Assembly (NCBI GenBank): GCA_036397065.1
Contig: DASWJP010000109.1
Coordinates: 86,766 to 150,765, forward strand
DNA length: 64,000 nucleotides
Direction of reading: 5' to 3'
Origin: JAJFGI01 sp036397065
GTDB lineage: Bacteria; Pseudomonadota; Alphaproteobacteria; Kiloniellales; J153
In this document: in pieces, positions 15,094 to 24,218 of the stretch
Numbering within the stretch: position 1 is the stretch's first letter
Layout: the number at the start of each line of letters is the position of its first letter
The notes under the pieces: model-generated
The model's input: the letters and a program-made list of their open reading frames with translations, nothing else
Databases searched by the model: none
Told to the model about the DNA's origin: nothing
Made by a program: the position numbers and the translations under genes

Positions 15094-16788
15094 TCACGCG
15101 GCCACCACTTGCTCCGACTCCTTTGGATCCAGGGGCAAACGGACGATGACGGTGGCGCCATGACCCTCTTCGGATTCGATGGCGATGGTGCCGCCGTGCT
15201 TCTGTGTGATGATGGTATGGCTGATCGCCAGGCCCTGGCCGGTGCCGCGGCCCGGCGGCTTGGTGGTAAAAAACATGTCGAAGACACGCTTCATGTTCTC
15301 CGCCTTGATACCGATGCCGGTGTCGCCGATCCGGATTTCGACCCAGCCATCGATGGCGCGGGTGGAGACAGTAATGCGTCCCGGTTCGTCCTTCTTTGCC
15401 TCCTCGATGGCATGTGCGGCATTGACGATAAGGTTGAGCATGACCTGGTTGAATTCGCCAGGCAGGCACGGCACCGTCGGCAGGTTTTCCTCGAAGTCGG
15501 TGACCAATTCGGCGACGTATTTCCACTGGTTGCGGCTGACCGTGATGGTGGTTTCGATGGCGCGGTTGAGATCGACCGGGGACTTTTCTTTTACATCGGG
15601 GTGCGAGAACTCCTTGATCGCCAGCACGATCTCGCGGATGCGGTCGATGCCGTCAAGGGATTGACGCAAGCAGCTTGGCACTTCGCTAAGTTGGAATTCG
15701 ATATCCGCGTCCTTCATGGCTTTTTCCAACACCGCAACCTCGGCGGTGAACTGATTGTTGGATTTTGCCGCCGCGGCAAGAAACAGGCCCTTCTCGAGGA
15801 TCGCAAAGAAGTCGTTGAACGCATCCTGCAGGAAGCGGATGTTGTCGCCAACGTACTGGGTCGGTGTATTGATTTCGTGCGCGACGCCGCCGGCCAGGGT
15901 GCCCAGGGCCTCAAGCTTCTGCGCTTGGCTCAAGTTGGCCTCTAGCTCCGCCCTTTCCTTCTCTGCTATCTTTCGGTTGGTGATGTCGAGGGAGGCGTTG
16001 ACCAGCATCTCCAGCTTGCCATCAGCGTCGAACACCGGAACCTTCGTGGTCAGCCAATGACGCATCTCGCCATCCGCATTCGCGAGCGATTCCTCAAAGT
16101 TGTGTAAAGGCTTGCCGACGTGAATGACGACTTCGTCGCTGAGCCGCACGAGCTCGGCGTATTCATCGCCGGCGATCTCGGCCGGGCTCTTGCCCGCCAC
16201 CGCGCTTGAATCCACGCTCAATAGACGCGCTTGAAAGGCATTCATAAAGACGTAACGGCCATTGGCATCCCGGGCATTGATCCCGGCCGGAATGGCGTCG
16301 ATGACCGTGCGCATCAAATTCTGTGTTTCCAGAAGGACCCCTTCGACCCGTTTCGTCTCCGCCAGCTCGGCTTCCAAATCCGCTGTGCGCGCCTTGATCT
16401 GGCGCTGCAGCATGTCGGAATAGATATTCTCGGCCTGCTGGGCCTTCATGTGGGACATGACCCAGTGCCTGACCACCCGTGCGTACCGGCGGGCGAGATC
16501 GGGCGGTGCCGCGATGCCTAGACTGCCGATCCGCCGGCCGCCGTGTTCGAAAGCAATGTTGTAGCCTTCGCGCATCCCATTGGATTGCGCCGCCTCGTCG
16601 GCGGACACGGCGCGTTCATTGTATTTTCCGGCCATGATGTCGGCGGCGATATCGTGCACGGCACCGATTCGCACCCGATCCGACGAGGCGATGATCTTGC
16701 CGCCCTCCGCCATGATCGATACGACAGCCTCGATTTCGGGAGCAATAAGGTCGCAGACTTCTTGTGCGAATTTGGGGGAAAGTTCCAT
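15094..16788 (-). CDS. Sensor histidine kinase with diacid-recognition-like and PAS domains
   Basis: A 564-residue, apparently soluble kinase. Residues 1-115 resemble the sugar-diacid recognition domain of CdaR: LAPEIEAVVSIM, GKIIASSDRVRIGAVHDIA, EGYNIAFEHGGRRIGSLGI. A coiled segment (116-155) leads to a PAS domain (about 155-275). The H-box is GGVAHEINTPTQ with His304; an unusually long insert separates it from the N-box (MLNLIVNAAHAI). ATP-binding boxes DTGIGI and GTGQGLAIS are present. The ATG at 16788 is the natural domain start; the frame is open further upstream without a good start. Partners are probably the two regulators immediately downstream. Confidence 0.8.
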   Translation of the reverse strand: MELSPKFAQEVCDLIAPEIEAVVSIMAEGGKIIASSDRVRIGAVHDIAADIMAGKYNERAVSADEAAQSNGMREGYNIAFEHGGRRIGSLGIAAPPDLARRYARVVRHWVMSHMKAQQAENIYSDMLQRQIKARTADLEAELAETKRVEGVLLETQNLMRTVIDAIPAGINARDANGRYVFMNAFQARLLSVDSSAVAGKSPAEIAGDEYAELVRLSDEVVIHVGKPLHNFEESLANADGEMRHWLTTKVPVFDADGKLEMLVNASLDITNRKIAEKERAELEANLSQAQKLEALGTLAGGVAHEINTPTQYVGDNIRFLQDAFNDFFAILEKGLFLAAAAKSNNQFTAEVAVLEKAMKDADIEFQLSEVPSCLRQSLDGIDRIREIVLAIKEFSHPDVKEKSPVDLNRAIETTITVSRNQWKYVAELVTDFEENLPTVPCLPGEFNQVMLNLIVNAAHAIEEAKKDEPGRITVSTRAIDGWVEIRIGDTGIGIKAENMKRVFDMFFTTKPPGRGTGQGLAISHTIITQKHGGTIAIESEEGHGATVIVRLPLDPKESEQVVAA

Positions 16789-17086
16789 GGCCCACTCATC
16801 CCATCGGTGGGAGGCTTGGCACCTCACCCCGGGGTCCGTTCGAGACCAGCGGTTCTGGCACCCGCACAATCCAGGTTGGCTGCGGCCGTACCTACCGGTG
16901 CATGCACCATGCAATACAGAAGTTGTACTAACTCCTCCTTAATTCACGCGGACGGCGTGGGCATGGGGGCGGTGGACGGGAGTGATGGGGGGGCAGATTA
17001 ACGGGATTCCGCTTTTCGGGGGCCGGGTAAATATCTGGCAGGGCCGCAATAATGGTCTTATGCCCGCTGAGGAAGGGATATGAACC
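16789..17086. other. Intergenic region, nothing convincing
   Basis: This stretch separates the histidine kinase from the polyamine-type ATPase gene. It contains a GGAGGAG on the minus strand near 16930-16940 without a well-spaced start codon and no clear gene. A promoter for the kinase probably lies here but I cannot define it. Confidence 0.3.
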
Positions 17087-18196
17087 TCATCGGCTGCGAT
17101 CGAGGGCGCGGCAATCCTCCGGCAGCCAGGTGACCCGGATAGGGGTGCCGGGCGCCAACGATGCCTCACCTTGGCCGATCGGCACCTTGATCAAGAAATC
17201 GTCGCGGCCCAGCAACGACGCCCGCACGCGGGTATGATCGCCGAGATAGATCAGCTCCTCCACCCGCCCGTCGAATTCATTGCCGCCGGCATCAGCCGCC
17301 CCGTCTATGCGCACCCGCTCCGGCCGCAGCGACAGGGTCGTCTCCGCGCCGATTCGCAGGGCCGCCACGGCGCGGGCACGGATGCGCGCATCGGTGTCGA
17401 CCCGCACCAGACAGTCGTTGCCGTCGAAGCCCTCGATGGTGCCGTGCAGCCGGTTGTTCTCGCCAATGAACTGGGCGACGAATGAATTCTCCGGCCGCTC
17501 GTAGAGATCGACCGGGGCGGCAAGCTGGCGGATCGCCCCGTCGTGGAACACGCCCACCCGGTCAGACATGGTCAGCGCCTCGCTCTGATCGTGGGTCACA
17601 TAGACGATGGTGACGCCAAGCTGCTGATGCAGATGCTTGATTTCCAGCTGCATATGTTCGCGCAGCTGCTTGTCCAGTGCCCCCAGCGGCTCGTCCATCA
17701 AGATCAATGCCGGATCGAAGACCAGGGCACGGGCCAGGGCGACCCGCTGTTGTTGGCCGCCGGAGAGCTGCCCCGGGCGCCGGGTGTGGAACGCCGGCAG
17801 CTGCACCATCTCCAGCGCCCGGGCCACGCGCTTGGCGATCTCCTCGCGGGCGAGCCGCCTGACCTGCAACGGGAAGGCAAGGTTTTCCCCCACCGTCATA
17901 TGCGGGAACAGGGCATAGTTCTGGAACACCATGCCGATATTGCGCTTGTACGGGGCCAGGGCGTTGATCGCCCGCCCGTCCAGGAAGATCTGCCCGCCGG
18001 TCGGCGTCTCGAATCCCGCCAGCATCATCAATGTCGTGGTCTTGCCCGAGCCGGAAGGGCCGAGCAGGGTCAGGAACTCGCCGCGGCTGATCGACAGGTT
18101 GAGATCGCGTACGACCAGGGTCTCGCCGTCGTAGGTTTTCTGCACATCGGCAAAGACCACAAAGCCCGAGTCCGGACCATTCGACGGCATCGGCAT
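17087..18196 (-). CDS. ABC transporter ATP-binding protein, spermidine/putrescine type (PotA-like)
   Basis: A 369-residue ATPase. Walker A is GPSGSGKTT (about residues 46-54), Q-loop MVFQNYALFPHM, signature LSGGQQQR, Walker B LILMDEP, then a C-terminal TOBE-like regulatory domain (LSLRPERVRIDG). It energises import with the binding protein and permeases encoded at 21670-22728 and 25079-27188, the only unpaired components nearby. The ATG at 18196 (MPMPSNG) is preferred; the frame extends upstream into cupin sequence. It ends the leftward operon of BKACE, thioesterase, oxidoreductase and cupin genes. Confidence 0.85.
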   Translation of the reverse strand: MPMPSNGPDSGFVVFADVQKTYDGETLVVRDLNLSISRGEFLTLLGPSGSGKTTTLMMLAGFETPTGGQIFLDGRAINALAPYKRNIGMVFQNYALFPHMTVGENLAFPLQVRRLAREEIAKRVARALEMVQLPAFHTRRPGQLSGGQQQRVALARALVFDPALILMDEPLGALDKQLREHMQLEIKHLHQQLGVTIVYVTHDQSEALTMSDRVGVFHDGAIRQLAAPVDLYERPENSFVAQFIGENNRLHGTIEGFDGNDCLVRVDTDARIRARAVAALRIGAETTLSLRPERVRIDGAADAGGNEFDGRVEELIYLGDHTRVRASLLGRDDFLIKVPIGQGEASLAPGTPIRVTWLPEDCRALDRSR

Positions 18197-18222
18197 GGCG
18201 GCCGTTGCCCGCGACGCCGTAA

Positions 18223-18588
18223 TCAAGGCTCGGCCATGCCGTGACGCTTCGCCCAGTCGAACGGATAGAGCGCATAAAAATAGGCGCAGCGCCGCCCGGT
18301 CATGTCGTAGTCGAGGGTGACGCCCTCCGGCAGCCAGACAATGTCGCCGGCGCGGCATTCGAACTCGTCGCCGCCGGAGCGCACGATCATGCTGCCTTCG
18401 TGAATGAACAGAATCTCGTCATAGAGCGTGGTCCAATGCACGCTGAGATCCTCGCCGATCTCCAACCCGCCGCCCATGTTCAGGCTGATGCGCTCGTTGA
18501 TGACGCGGGCGATCTTGGTCTCGCCGCCCGGCGCCTTGCATGGCATGAACGGCAGCTTGTCATAGGGGAAGTGTTCGGCCTTGGGCAT
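18223..18588 (-). CDS. Cupin-domain protein (EutQ-like)
   Basis: A 121-residue single-domain cupin: the first motif is near LSVHWTTLYDEILFIHEGSM and the second in GDIVWLPEGVTLDYD. It resembles the C-terminal cupin of EutQ-type proteins. AAGGAG lies seven bases before the ATG, fixing the start. Position between an FAD oxidoreductase and an ABC ATPase suggests a catabolic helper role; no reaction can be assigned from sequence. Confidence 0.75.
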   Translation of the reverse strand: MPKAEHFPYDKLPFMPCKAPGGETKIARVINERISLNMGGGLEIGEDLSVHWTTLYDEILFIHEGSMIVRSGGDEFECRAGDIVWLPEGVTLDYDMTGRRCAYFYALYPFDWAKRHGMAEP

Positions 18589-18613
18589 GGCGGTCTCCTT
18601 TCTCCAATCGGGT

Positions 18614-20041
18614 CTAGCGGATACGTGAAGTGGTGATGCCGCCCGGGGCCAGGCCGGCCAGGCTGCGCACGACAAGACCGGGCGCGCGGCCTTGGTGGGC
18701 CAGCGCGTCCTGGCGTTTGATGGCGGCGCGGACCATGTGGGCGCCCACATAGCGGATCGGCTCCGGCGGCAGCCAACGCTCCGGCGGGCGCACCAGGCCG
18801 CACTCCGACCATTCGTCGCGCCGGCCGAGGACGAGCGAGGCGAGAATCCGGCCGGCGATGGGTGTGGTGGCAACGCCGTTGCCGGAGAAGCCGCAGCCGT
18901 AGAAGATTTCCGGATGATTGGACAGGGCGCCGAACAGGGGCAGGCCGCTGCGCGTGCGGTCGATCGGGCCGGACCAGGAATCGGCGAACGGCACATCGGC
19001 CAGCGCTGGATACCCGTGCCGCACGCAATCGCGGATATCGTCCTCGCGCCGGGATTTGCCCTCGAAGCGGTCGCCGGCGCCGCGGCCGAAGCCCATGCGG
19101 CCGAAGCCGACCACACCGCCGGTGATGCCGGGGTTGAAGCGGTGATCGCCGGTGGTGCGGAACCCGGTGACGAAGGTCTGGGAATCACCCATCAGCGGCT
19201 TGGCCTTATAGCCGAGCTTTTCCAGCAAGTCCGGTACCGGCGCCGTCACCGCGTCGTCGCTGGCGATCACCAGGATCGCCGAGCGCAGTTCGGGAATGGC
19301 GGTCGACCAGGCGTTCATGGTCAGCACCACCCGTGCCGCCGTGATCGAGCCCTTGGCCGTGCGGACCGTCGGCGGCGACGAGCGTTGCAGCCTGGTCATC
19401 GGCGAGTTTTCATAGACACGGATACCGGATTTCAGCACCACCCGGCGGAGACCGCGCACCAGCTTGCCCGGATGGATGGTGGCCGCGCTCGGATCATGGA
19501 TACCCGAGAGAAATGATCGGCTGCCGGTGCGGCGCGCGATCTCCGCGCCGTCGATTTCTTGAAAGGGCCGCAGGTCATGTTCGGCGAGGCCGGCCAGGAT
19601 CCCGCGCCATGAGCCGACATGACTCTTGCAGGTGGCGCCCCAGATCCACCCGTCGCGGCGGAACTCGGCATCGATGCCGTGCGCGGTGCAGAACGCCGCC
19701 AGATCTTCGGCCGATTTGCCGAAGGCATGACCCAGCCGGATGGCGCCGTCCGTGCCGCAGAAGGATTGCAACGCCGCGAACTTGGCCCATTGCGAGAGCA
19801 CCATGCCGGAGTTGCGGCCGCTGGCACCGCCGCCGCAGATGTCGGCTTCGACGATCGCCAGGTCGGTGGACGGGGCGTATGTCTTGATTTCGAGTGCCGT
19901 CCACAGGCCGGCCAAGCCGCCGCCGACGATGCACACATCGGCGCGCGCATCGCCTTCCAGGTCCGGGCAATCGATTTCGCCGGGCGAGATCGCCTCGCGC
20001 AGCCACGGGCCGCGGCCCTCGATGCGGGTGGGACGGGTCAC
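18614..20041 (-). CDS. FAD-dependent oxidoreductase, DAO family (amine oxidase/PuuB-like)
   Basis: A 475-residue flavoprotein with an N-terminal Rossmann motif GGGLAG (Gly40-Gly45) after a DVCIV strand, an acidic end (VEADICGGGASGRNSG), and a DAO C-terminal FAD contact around YGCGFSGNGVATTPIAG. It resembles gamma-glutamylputrescine oxidase and related amine or N-methyl oxidases. Substrate likely a secondary or primary amine brought in by the associated ABC system. The start is GTG right after the thioesterase stop; no better ATG precedes the Rossmann motif. Confidence 0.82.
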   Translation of the reverse strand: MTRPTRIEGRGPWLREAISPGEIDCPDLEGDARADVCIVGGGLAGLWTALEIKTYAPSTDLAIVEADICGGGASGRNSGMVLSQWAKFAALQSFCGTDGAIRLGHAFGKSAEDLAAFCTAHGIDAEFRRDGWIWGATCKSHVGSWRGILAGLAEHDLRPFQEIDGAEIARRTGSRSFLSGIHDPSAATIHPGKLVRGLRRVVLKSGIRVYENSPMTRLQRSSPPTVRTAKGSITAARVVLTMNAWSTAIPELRSAILVIASDDAVTAPVPDLLEKLGYKAKPLMGDSQTFVTGFRTTGDHRFNPGITGGVVGFGRMGFGRGAGDRFEGKSRREDDIRDCVRHGYPALADVPFADSWSGPIDRTRSGLPLFGALSNHPEIFYGCGFSGNGVATTPIAGRILASLVLGRRDEWSECGLVRPPERWLPPEPIRYVGAHMVRAAIKRQDALAHQGRAPGLVVRSLAGLAPGGITTSRIR

Positions 20042-20044
20042 CCT

Positions 20045-20467
20045 TCAGTTTCCATTCAACAGGTCCATCGCACGCTGCCGCGCCGTCGCGGGAAGCGGAG
20101 CCGACTTGCGGTGCGCCATGCTGAAACATGCGACGACATGCTCGCTGGTGGCGCGCAGAATGTCCTGCTCGGTGTCGCGCAATTCATGCAGGAAAGTAAG
20201 CGAGGAATTGCCGATCTTGGTCAGTTGCGTGCGGATCACCAGTAACTCGCCCGAACGCACTTCGTGCTTGTATTCGATGACCTGGCGCATATCGACCCAG
20301 CCGCAGTCGATCGCCTGCAACTCGGACCTTTTGGCGATCTGCGCCAGGAAATGCAGGGTCGCTCCATCGAACAGAGCGCAATAGAACTGCGTGTTCATGT
20401 GACCCATGAAATCGCAGACCCATGGGTATACGACCCCGCGAAACGTCTCGATCACCCGCGCCATCAT
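20045..20467 (-). CDS. Acyl-CoA thioesterase, hot-dog fold (4HBT-like)
   Basis: A 140-residue hot-dog protein. The catalytic-type segment is YPWVCDFMGHMNTQFYCALFD, matching the WxDxDxxGHxN pattern of 4-hydroxybenzoyl-CoA and betainyl-CoA thioesterases. Two adjacent ATGs follow a GGGAGG site; the first is used. It is located between BKACE and FAD oxidoreductase genes, parallel to the carnitine pathway where a thioesterase hydrolyses the acyl-CoA released by BKACE. That pairing is the main basis for a substrate guess. Confidence 0.82.
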   Translation of the reverse strand: MMARVIETFRGVVYPWVCDFMGHMNTQFYCALFDGATLHFLAQIAKRSELQAIDCGWVDMRQVIEYKHEVRSGELLVIRTQLTKIGNSSLTFLHELRDTEQDILRATSEHVVACFSMAHRKSAPLPATARQRAMDLLNGN

Positions 20468-20493
20468 ACCCTCCCGGCCGTGTCTCCGTGACG

Positions 20494-21456
20494 TCAGAAT
20501 CCGACCTGGTCGCCGCCCTTGAGTTTCAGCATCCGGCGCGCCTCGTCCGGGGTCGCGATCTGCAGCGACATCTCTTCGAGGATGGTGCGGATCTTGCGCA
20601 CCTGGTCGGCATTGCTCTTGGCGAGTGTGCCGGGGCCGAGATAGATGCTGTCTTCCAATCCGACGCGCACATTGCCGCCCATGCTGGCACCGATGGTCGC
20701 CAGGGTCATCTGATGCCGGCCGGCCGCCAGGATCGACCACTGGTAATCCGCGCCGAATAGGCGGTCCGCCGTGCGGCGCATATGCATCAGATCCTCCGGA
20801 TGCGGCCCGATGCCGCCGAGCACGCCAAAGATGGTCTGCACGAAGAGCGGCGGCTCGAGCAGTTTGCGGTCGAGGAAATGCGCCAGGGTATAGAGATGCC
20901 CGACGTCGTAGCATTCGCACTCGAAACGGGTGCCGCAACCGTGGCCGAGCTCTGTGATGAAGCGCTCGATCTGGGCAAATGTGTTGCTGACGATGTTGTC
21001 CTTGGTCTTCTCGACGTACGGCTTCTCCCAATCGTATTTCCAATCGGTGATCTTGTCGGTCACGTGAAAGATGCCGAAATTCATCGAGCCCATGTTCAGC
21101 GAGCACAGCTCCGGCTTGGCCCGCAGCGGGGCGGCCAGGCGATCCTCGATGCTCATGCCGAGGGAGCCGCCGGTGGTAATGTTCACCACCGCATCGCAGC
21201 TTTGTTTGATGCGCGGCAGGAACTGCATGAACATGTCGGGGTCCGGGGTCGGCCGGCCGTCCTTGGGATCGCGCGCATGGAGATGGATGATCGAGGCGCC
21301 GGCTTCCGCCGCGGCGATGGATTCCCGGGCGATGCCGTCGGGCGTGATCGGAAGATAGGGCGTCATGGTCGGCGTATGCACCGAGCCCGTCACCGCGCAG
21401 GTGATGATGACCTTGCGGCCGGCCTTGCCCGCCGATTCCGCTGGTTGCTGAGACAT
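20494..21456 (-). CDS. Beta-keto acid cleavage enzyme (BKACE, DUF849)
   Basis: A 320-residue TIM-barrel enzyme. The zinc-binding HLHARDP motif (His58, His60) and following GRPTPDPDMF are clear family hallmarks. BKACE enzymes condense a beta-keto acid with acetyl-CoA and cleave it to acetoacetate plus a new acyl-CoA. The start MSQQPAES has GGAGG upstream at good spacing. It is the first gene of a leftward operon and is divergent from the solute-binding protein; the CTTGTGATCACAAG palindrome lies between them. The keto acid is unknown, but dehydrocarnitine or a transaminated beta-amino acid would fit. Confidence 0.9.
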   Translation of the reverse strand: MSQQPAESAGKAGRKVIITCAVTGSVHTPTMTPYLPITPDGIARESIAAAEAGASIIHLHARDPKDGRPTPDPDMFMQFLPRIKQSCDAVVNITTGGSLGMSIEDRLAAPLRAKPELCSLNMGSMNFGIFHVTDKITDWKYDWEKPYVEKTKDNIVSNTFAQIERFITELGHGCGTRFECECYDVGHLYTLAHFLDRKLLEPPLFVQTIFGVLGGIGPHPEDLMHMRRTADRLFGADYQWSILAAGRHQMTLATIGASMGGNVRVGLEDSIYLGPGTLAKSNADQVRKIRTILEEMSLQIATPDEARRMLKLKGGDQVGF

Positions 21457-21572
21457 AACCCTTACCTCCCGGTTCCACGTTTCGCGTTTCGCCCGCATCC
21501 CTCTTTATGAGACCGGCGGTCTGCACGCAGGGCAATTGACATGCCCATTCCTTTTAGCTTAGCATCACAATG

Positions 21573-21586
21573 CTTGTGATCACAAG
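21573..21586. promoter_or_regulatory. Palindromic operator candidate, GntR type
   Basis: CTTGTGATCACAAG is a perfect 14-base palindrome in the divergent promoter region between the BKACE and binding-protein genes. Its TGATCACAA part recurs at 25005-25013, upstream of the GntR regulator gene. Shared occurrence suggests it is the regulator's site. Confidence 0.55.
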
Positions 21587-21669
21587 ATGCCCGCATCAAC
21601 TTTCACCGGTTGCCGGGGCCGAAAAGGAACAATCGTCGCGCGGCGAACCGCTGCACAGGGAGGGAAACC

Positions 21670-22728
21670 ATGAAGAAATACCGTTTGCTTACCGGGGTCT
21701 TGGGCCTCGCCATGGCCATCAGCGCCGGCCTGCCGCCGGCCGCCGGCGCGGAGGAACAGGTGGTTGTCGTCGGTTGGGGGGGCGTCTGGCAGGACGCCTA
21801 CCGCAAGGCGCTGTTCGAGCCGTTCACCAAGGAAACCGGCATCAAGGTCGTCGAGGAAGAGTTCGGCGGCGAATACGCCAAGATCATCAGCCAGATCGAG
21901 GCTAACCAAATTACCTGGGATCTGGCGGCGTTCGAAAGCCCGCAGGTCATCCAGGGCTGCGACGAGGGCGCCTTCCTCAAGCTCGACTGGAATGCCCTCG
22001 GCGGGCGCGACAAGCAAATCGACTATGCGGCGCACGATTGCGGCATCGCCTCGGACATCTGGTCGACCGTGCTGGCCTATGATGGCGACAAGATTCAGGA
22101 TGGCCCGAAGAGCTGGGCCGACTTCTGGAACGCCGATAAGTGGCCGGGCAAGCGCGGAGCCTACAAGGATGCGCGCATCATGATCGAGATCGCGCTGATG
22201 GCCGACGGCGTGGCGAAGCAGGATATCTACAAGGTGCTGGGCGAGCCGGCCGGGTTCGACCGGGCCTTCAAGAAGCTGGACGAGCTGAAGCCCCATATCC
22301 TGTGGGCGGAAAGCGCCGCCGACGGCATGCAGCGCCTGCTGGCCGGCGACGTCGTCATGGTGATCAACTTCAATGCCCGCGTCACCGGCGCCGCGAAGGA
22401 AAACAACCGCAACCTGGTGATCGCCTGGGATAGCGGCTTCTGGGTCGGCACGGATTACTGGGTTCAGATTGCCAAGGGCCCGAATCCAACGGGTGCGGCG
22501 AAGATGCTGGAATTCTATTCCCGCCCGGCGACCCAGGCGGCCCTGGTCGAGAATCTCAGTTATGGCGTGCCAACCGTGGCCGCCTATGATTTGATGCCGG
22601 CAGAGATCAAGGCTGCCCTGCCCACCTCGCCGGACAAGGCGCAATGGGCGGCAGTCTATAGCGACGACTTCTGGGTCGAGCATCAGGCCGCGGCGACCGA
22701 GCGTTTCAACGCCTGGGCGGCGCAATAG
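21670..22728 (+). CDS. ABC transporter periplasmic solute-binding protein (PotD/SBP_bac type)
   Basis: A 352-residue secreted protein with a Sec signal peptide (MKKYRLLTGVLGLAMAISAG, cleavage near AGA-EE). The mature protein begins with VVVVGWGGVWQDAYRKALFEPF, typical of spermidine/putrescine-like and opine-type class binding proteins. AGGGAGG precedes the ATG by six bases. It probably binds an amine or amino acid substrate for the permeases at 25079-27188. An aminotransferase gene follows after a strong hairpin. Confidence 0.88.
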   Translation: MKKYRLLTGVLGLAMAISAGLPPAAGAEEQVVVVGWGGVWQDAYRKALFEPFTKETGIKVVEEEFGGEYAKIISQIEANQITWDLAAFESPQVIQGCDEGAFLKLDWNALGGRDKQIDYAAHDCGIASDIWSTVLAYDGDKIQDGPKSWADFWNADKWPGKRGAYKDARIMIEIALMADGVAKQDIYKVLGEPAGFDRAFKKLDELKPHILWAESAADGMQRLLAGDVVMVINFNARVTGAAKENNRNLVIAWDSGFWVGTDYWVQIAKGPNPTGAAKMLEFYSRPATQAALVENLSYGVPTVAAYDLMPAEIKAALPTSPDKAQWAAVYSDDFWVEHQAAATERFNAWAAQ

Positions 22729-22764
22729 CCCGCACACCCGGCGTTCGTCTCGTCTTTTGACTTC

Positions 22765-22794
22765 GGATCAAGCGGCCGGTCGGCCGCTTGATCC
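22765..22794. terminator. Hairpin between binding-protein and aminotransferase genes
   Basis: GGATCAAGCGGCC and its perfect complement flank a four-base loop, followed by AAGCTTTT. This 13-bp stem may end most transcripts after the binding-protein gene, giving it higher expression than the downstream aminotransferase. Confidence 0.6.
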
Positions 22795-22832
22795 AAGCTT
22801 TTCGCCCAAACTATTCACAAGGGATGCTTGCC

Positions 22833-24200
22833 ATGTCGCGCGCTGCTTCCGGATCGCCGGCCGCCGCCCAGCGCAACCAGGATCTGGCCTCCGCCGTGCA
22901 CGAGGCAGAAGAGAACTATGTCGCGGCCAATCCGGAAAGCCGGCGCTTGGCCACACGCGCGGCCGCGCACCTGCCGGGCGGGAATACGCGGACGACCGTG
23001 CATTTTTCGCCCTTCCCGCTCTATATGACGGGCGGCAAGGGCAGCCGCCTGACCGACGTCGACGGCCATACCTATGTCGACTTCATCAACGAATATACGG
23101 CCGGCGTGTTCGGCCATTCCAATCCGGTGATTGCCGCGGCAATCCACCAGGCCCTGGCCGGCGGTATCAATCTGGGCGCGCCGACCCAGCACGAGCGGAT
23201 GCTGGCCGAGGAAGTTCAGCGCCGCTTTCCGGCGATGGAATTGCTGCGCTTCTGCAATTCGGGCACGGAGGCCAATCTTTTGGCGCTGGCGACGGCAAGG
23301 GCCAGCACCGGCAAGGAGGCCGTGCTGATCTTCGACGGCGCCTATCACGGCTCCATCCTGTATTTCGCCCATGGCGCATCGCCGCTGAACATGAAGTTCG
23401 AGTGGATCACCTCGACCTTCAACGACCTCGATCGCACCCGCGCCGACATTGCCCGCCACGCCACCCGCCTGGCCGCGGTGCTGGTCGAGCCGATGCAGGG
23501 GGGCGCCGGCGCGCTGCCCGCCGATCCGGACTTCCTGCGCGGTCTGCGCGCCACCTGCGACGAACACAAGGTTCTGCTGATTCTGGACGAGGTGATGACC
23601 TCGCGACTGGATGTCGGCGGTGTGCAGCGCCTGTTCGGAGTGAAGCCCGATCTGATGTCCCTGGGAAAATATATCGGCGGCGGTGTTACCATCGGCGCCT
23701 TCGGCGGCCGCGCCGATATCATGGCCAGGTTCGATCCCTCGCGGCCCGATGCCTTTCCCCATGGCGGCACCTTCAACAACAACACCCTGGCGATGATGGC
23801 CGGACACGCGGCCCTGACCCAGGTGCTGACCGAGGCGGCACAGACGCGCATGAACCGGCTGGGCGATTCTTTGCGCGACCGGTTGAACGCGTTGGCCCGA
23901 AAGCATGGCATGCCCATGCAGGCGACCGGCCTGGGTTCGATCTTCGGTATCCATTTCCACGAGGGCGAGATCCGCAATGCCGGTGATCTGGACCGGGCCG
24001 AGCACGGGCGGGAAGCGGCGATTGGCGATCTGAAGAAGCTCTTTCACCTCGACATGCTGGCCGCCGGCCATTACGTCTCGCGGCGCATCCTGGGCAACCT
24101 GTCGATCGAGACCAGTCAAGCGGATGTGGATGCGTTCTGCGCCGCGGTCGAGGAATTCCTGGTCAGCCGCGGCCCGGTGGTGCAGGCGGCAATGGCCTGA
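22833..24200 (+). CDS. Class III pyridoxal-phosphate aminotransferase (glutamate-1-semialdehyde aminomutase-like)
   Basis: A 455-residue fold-type I enzyme. Recognisable elements are LPGGNTRTT near the start, FCNSGTEAN phosphate-binding loop, DEVMTSR with the PLP-ring Asp, and the Schiff-base Lys in SLGKYIGGG. Enzymes of this branch act as beta- or omega-amino acid transaminases as well as aminomutases; heme synthesis is unlikely given the catabolic neighbours. The ATG at 22833 has AAGGGA eight bases upstream; an ATG at 22824 and a TTG further upstream are weaker. It is predicted to supply a keto acid for BKACE. Confidence 0.85.
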   Translation: MSRAASGSPAAAQRNQDLASAVHEAEENYVAANPESRRLATRAAAHLPGGNTRTTVHFSPFPLYMTGGKGSRLTDVDGHTYVDFINEYTAGVFGHSNPVIAAAIHQALAGGINLGAPTQHERMLAEEVQRRFPAMELLRFCNSGTEANLLALATARASTGKEAVLIFDGAYHGSILYFAHGASPLNMKFEWITSTFNDLDRTRADIARHATRLAAVLVEPMQGGAGALPADPDFLRGLRATCDEHKVLLILDEVMTSRLDVGGVQRLFGVKPDLMSLGKYIGGGVTIGAFGGRADIMARFDPSRPDAFPHGGTFNNNTLAMMAGHAALTQVLTEAAQTRMNRLGDSLRDRLNALARKHGMPMQATGLGSIFGIHFHEGEIRNAGDLDRAEHGREAAIGDLKKLFHLDMLAAGHYVSRRILGNLSIETSQADVDAFCAAVEEFLVSRGPVVQAAMA

Positions 24201-24218
24201 GGACGGCCGCCCGGCGTG

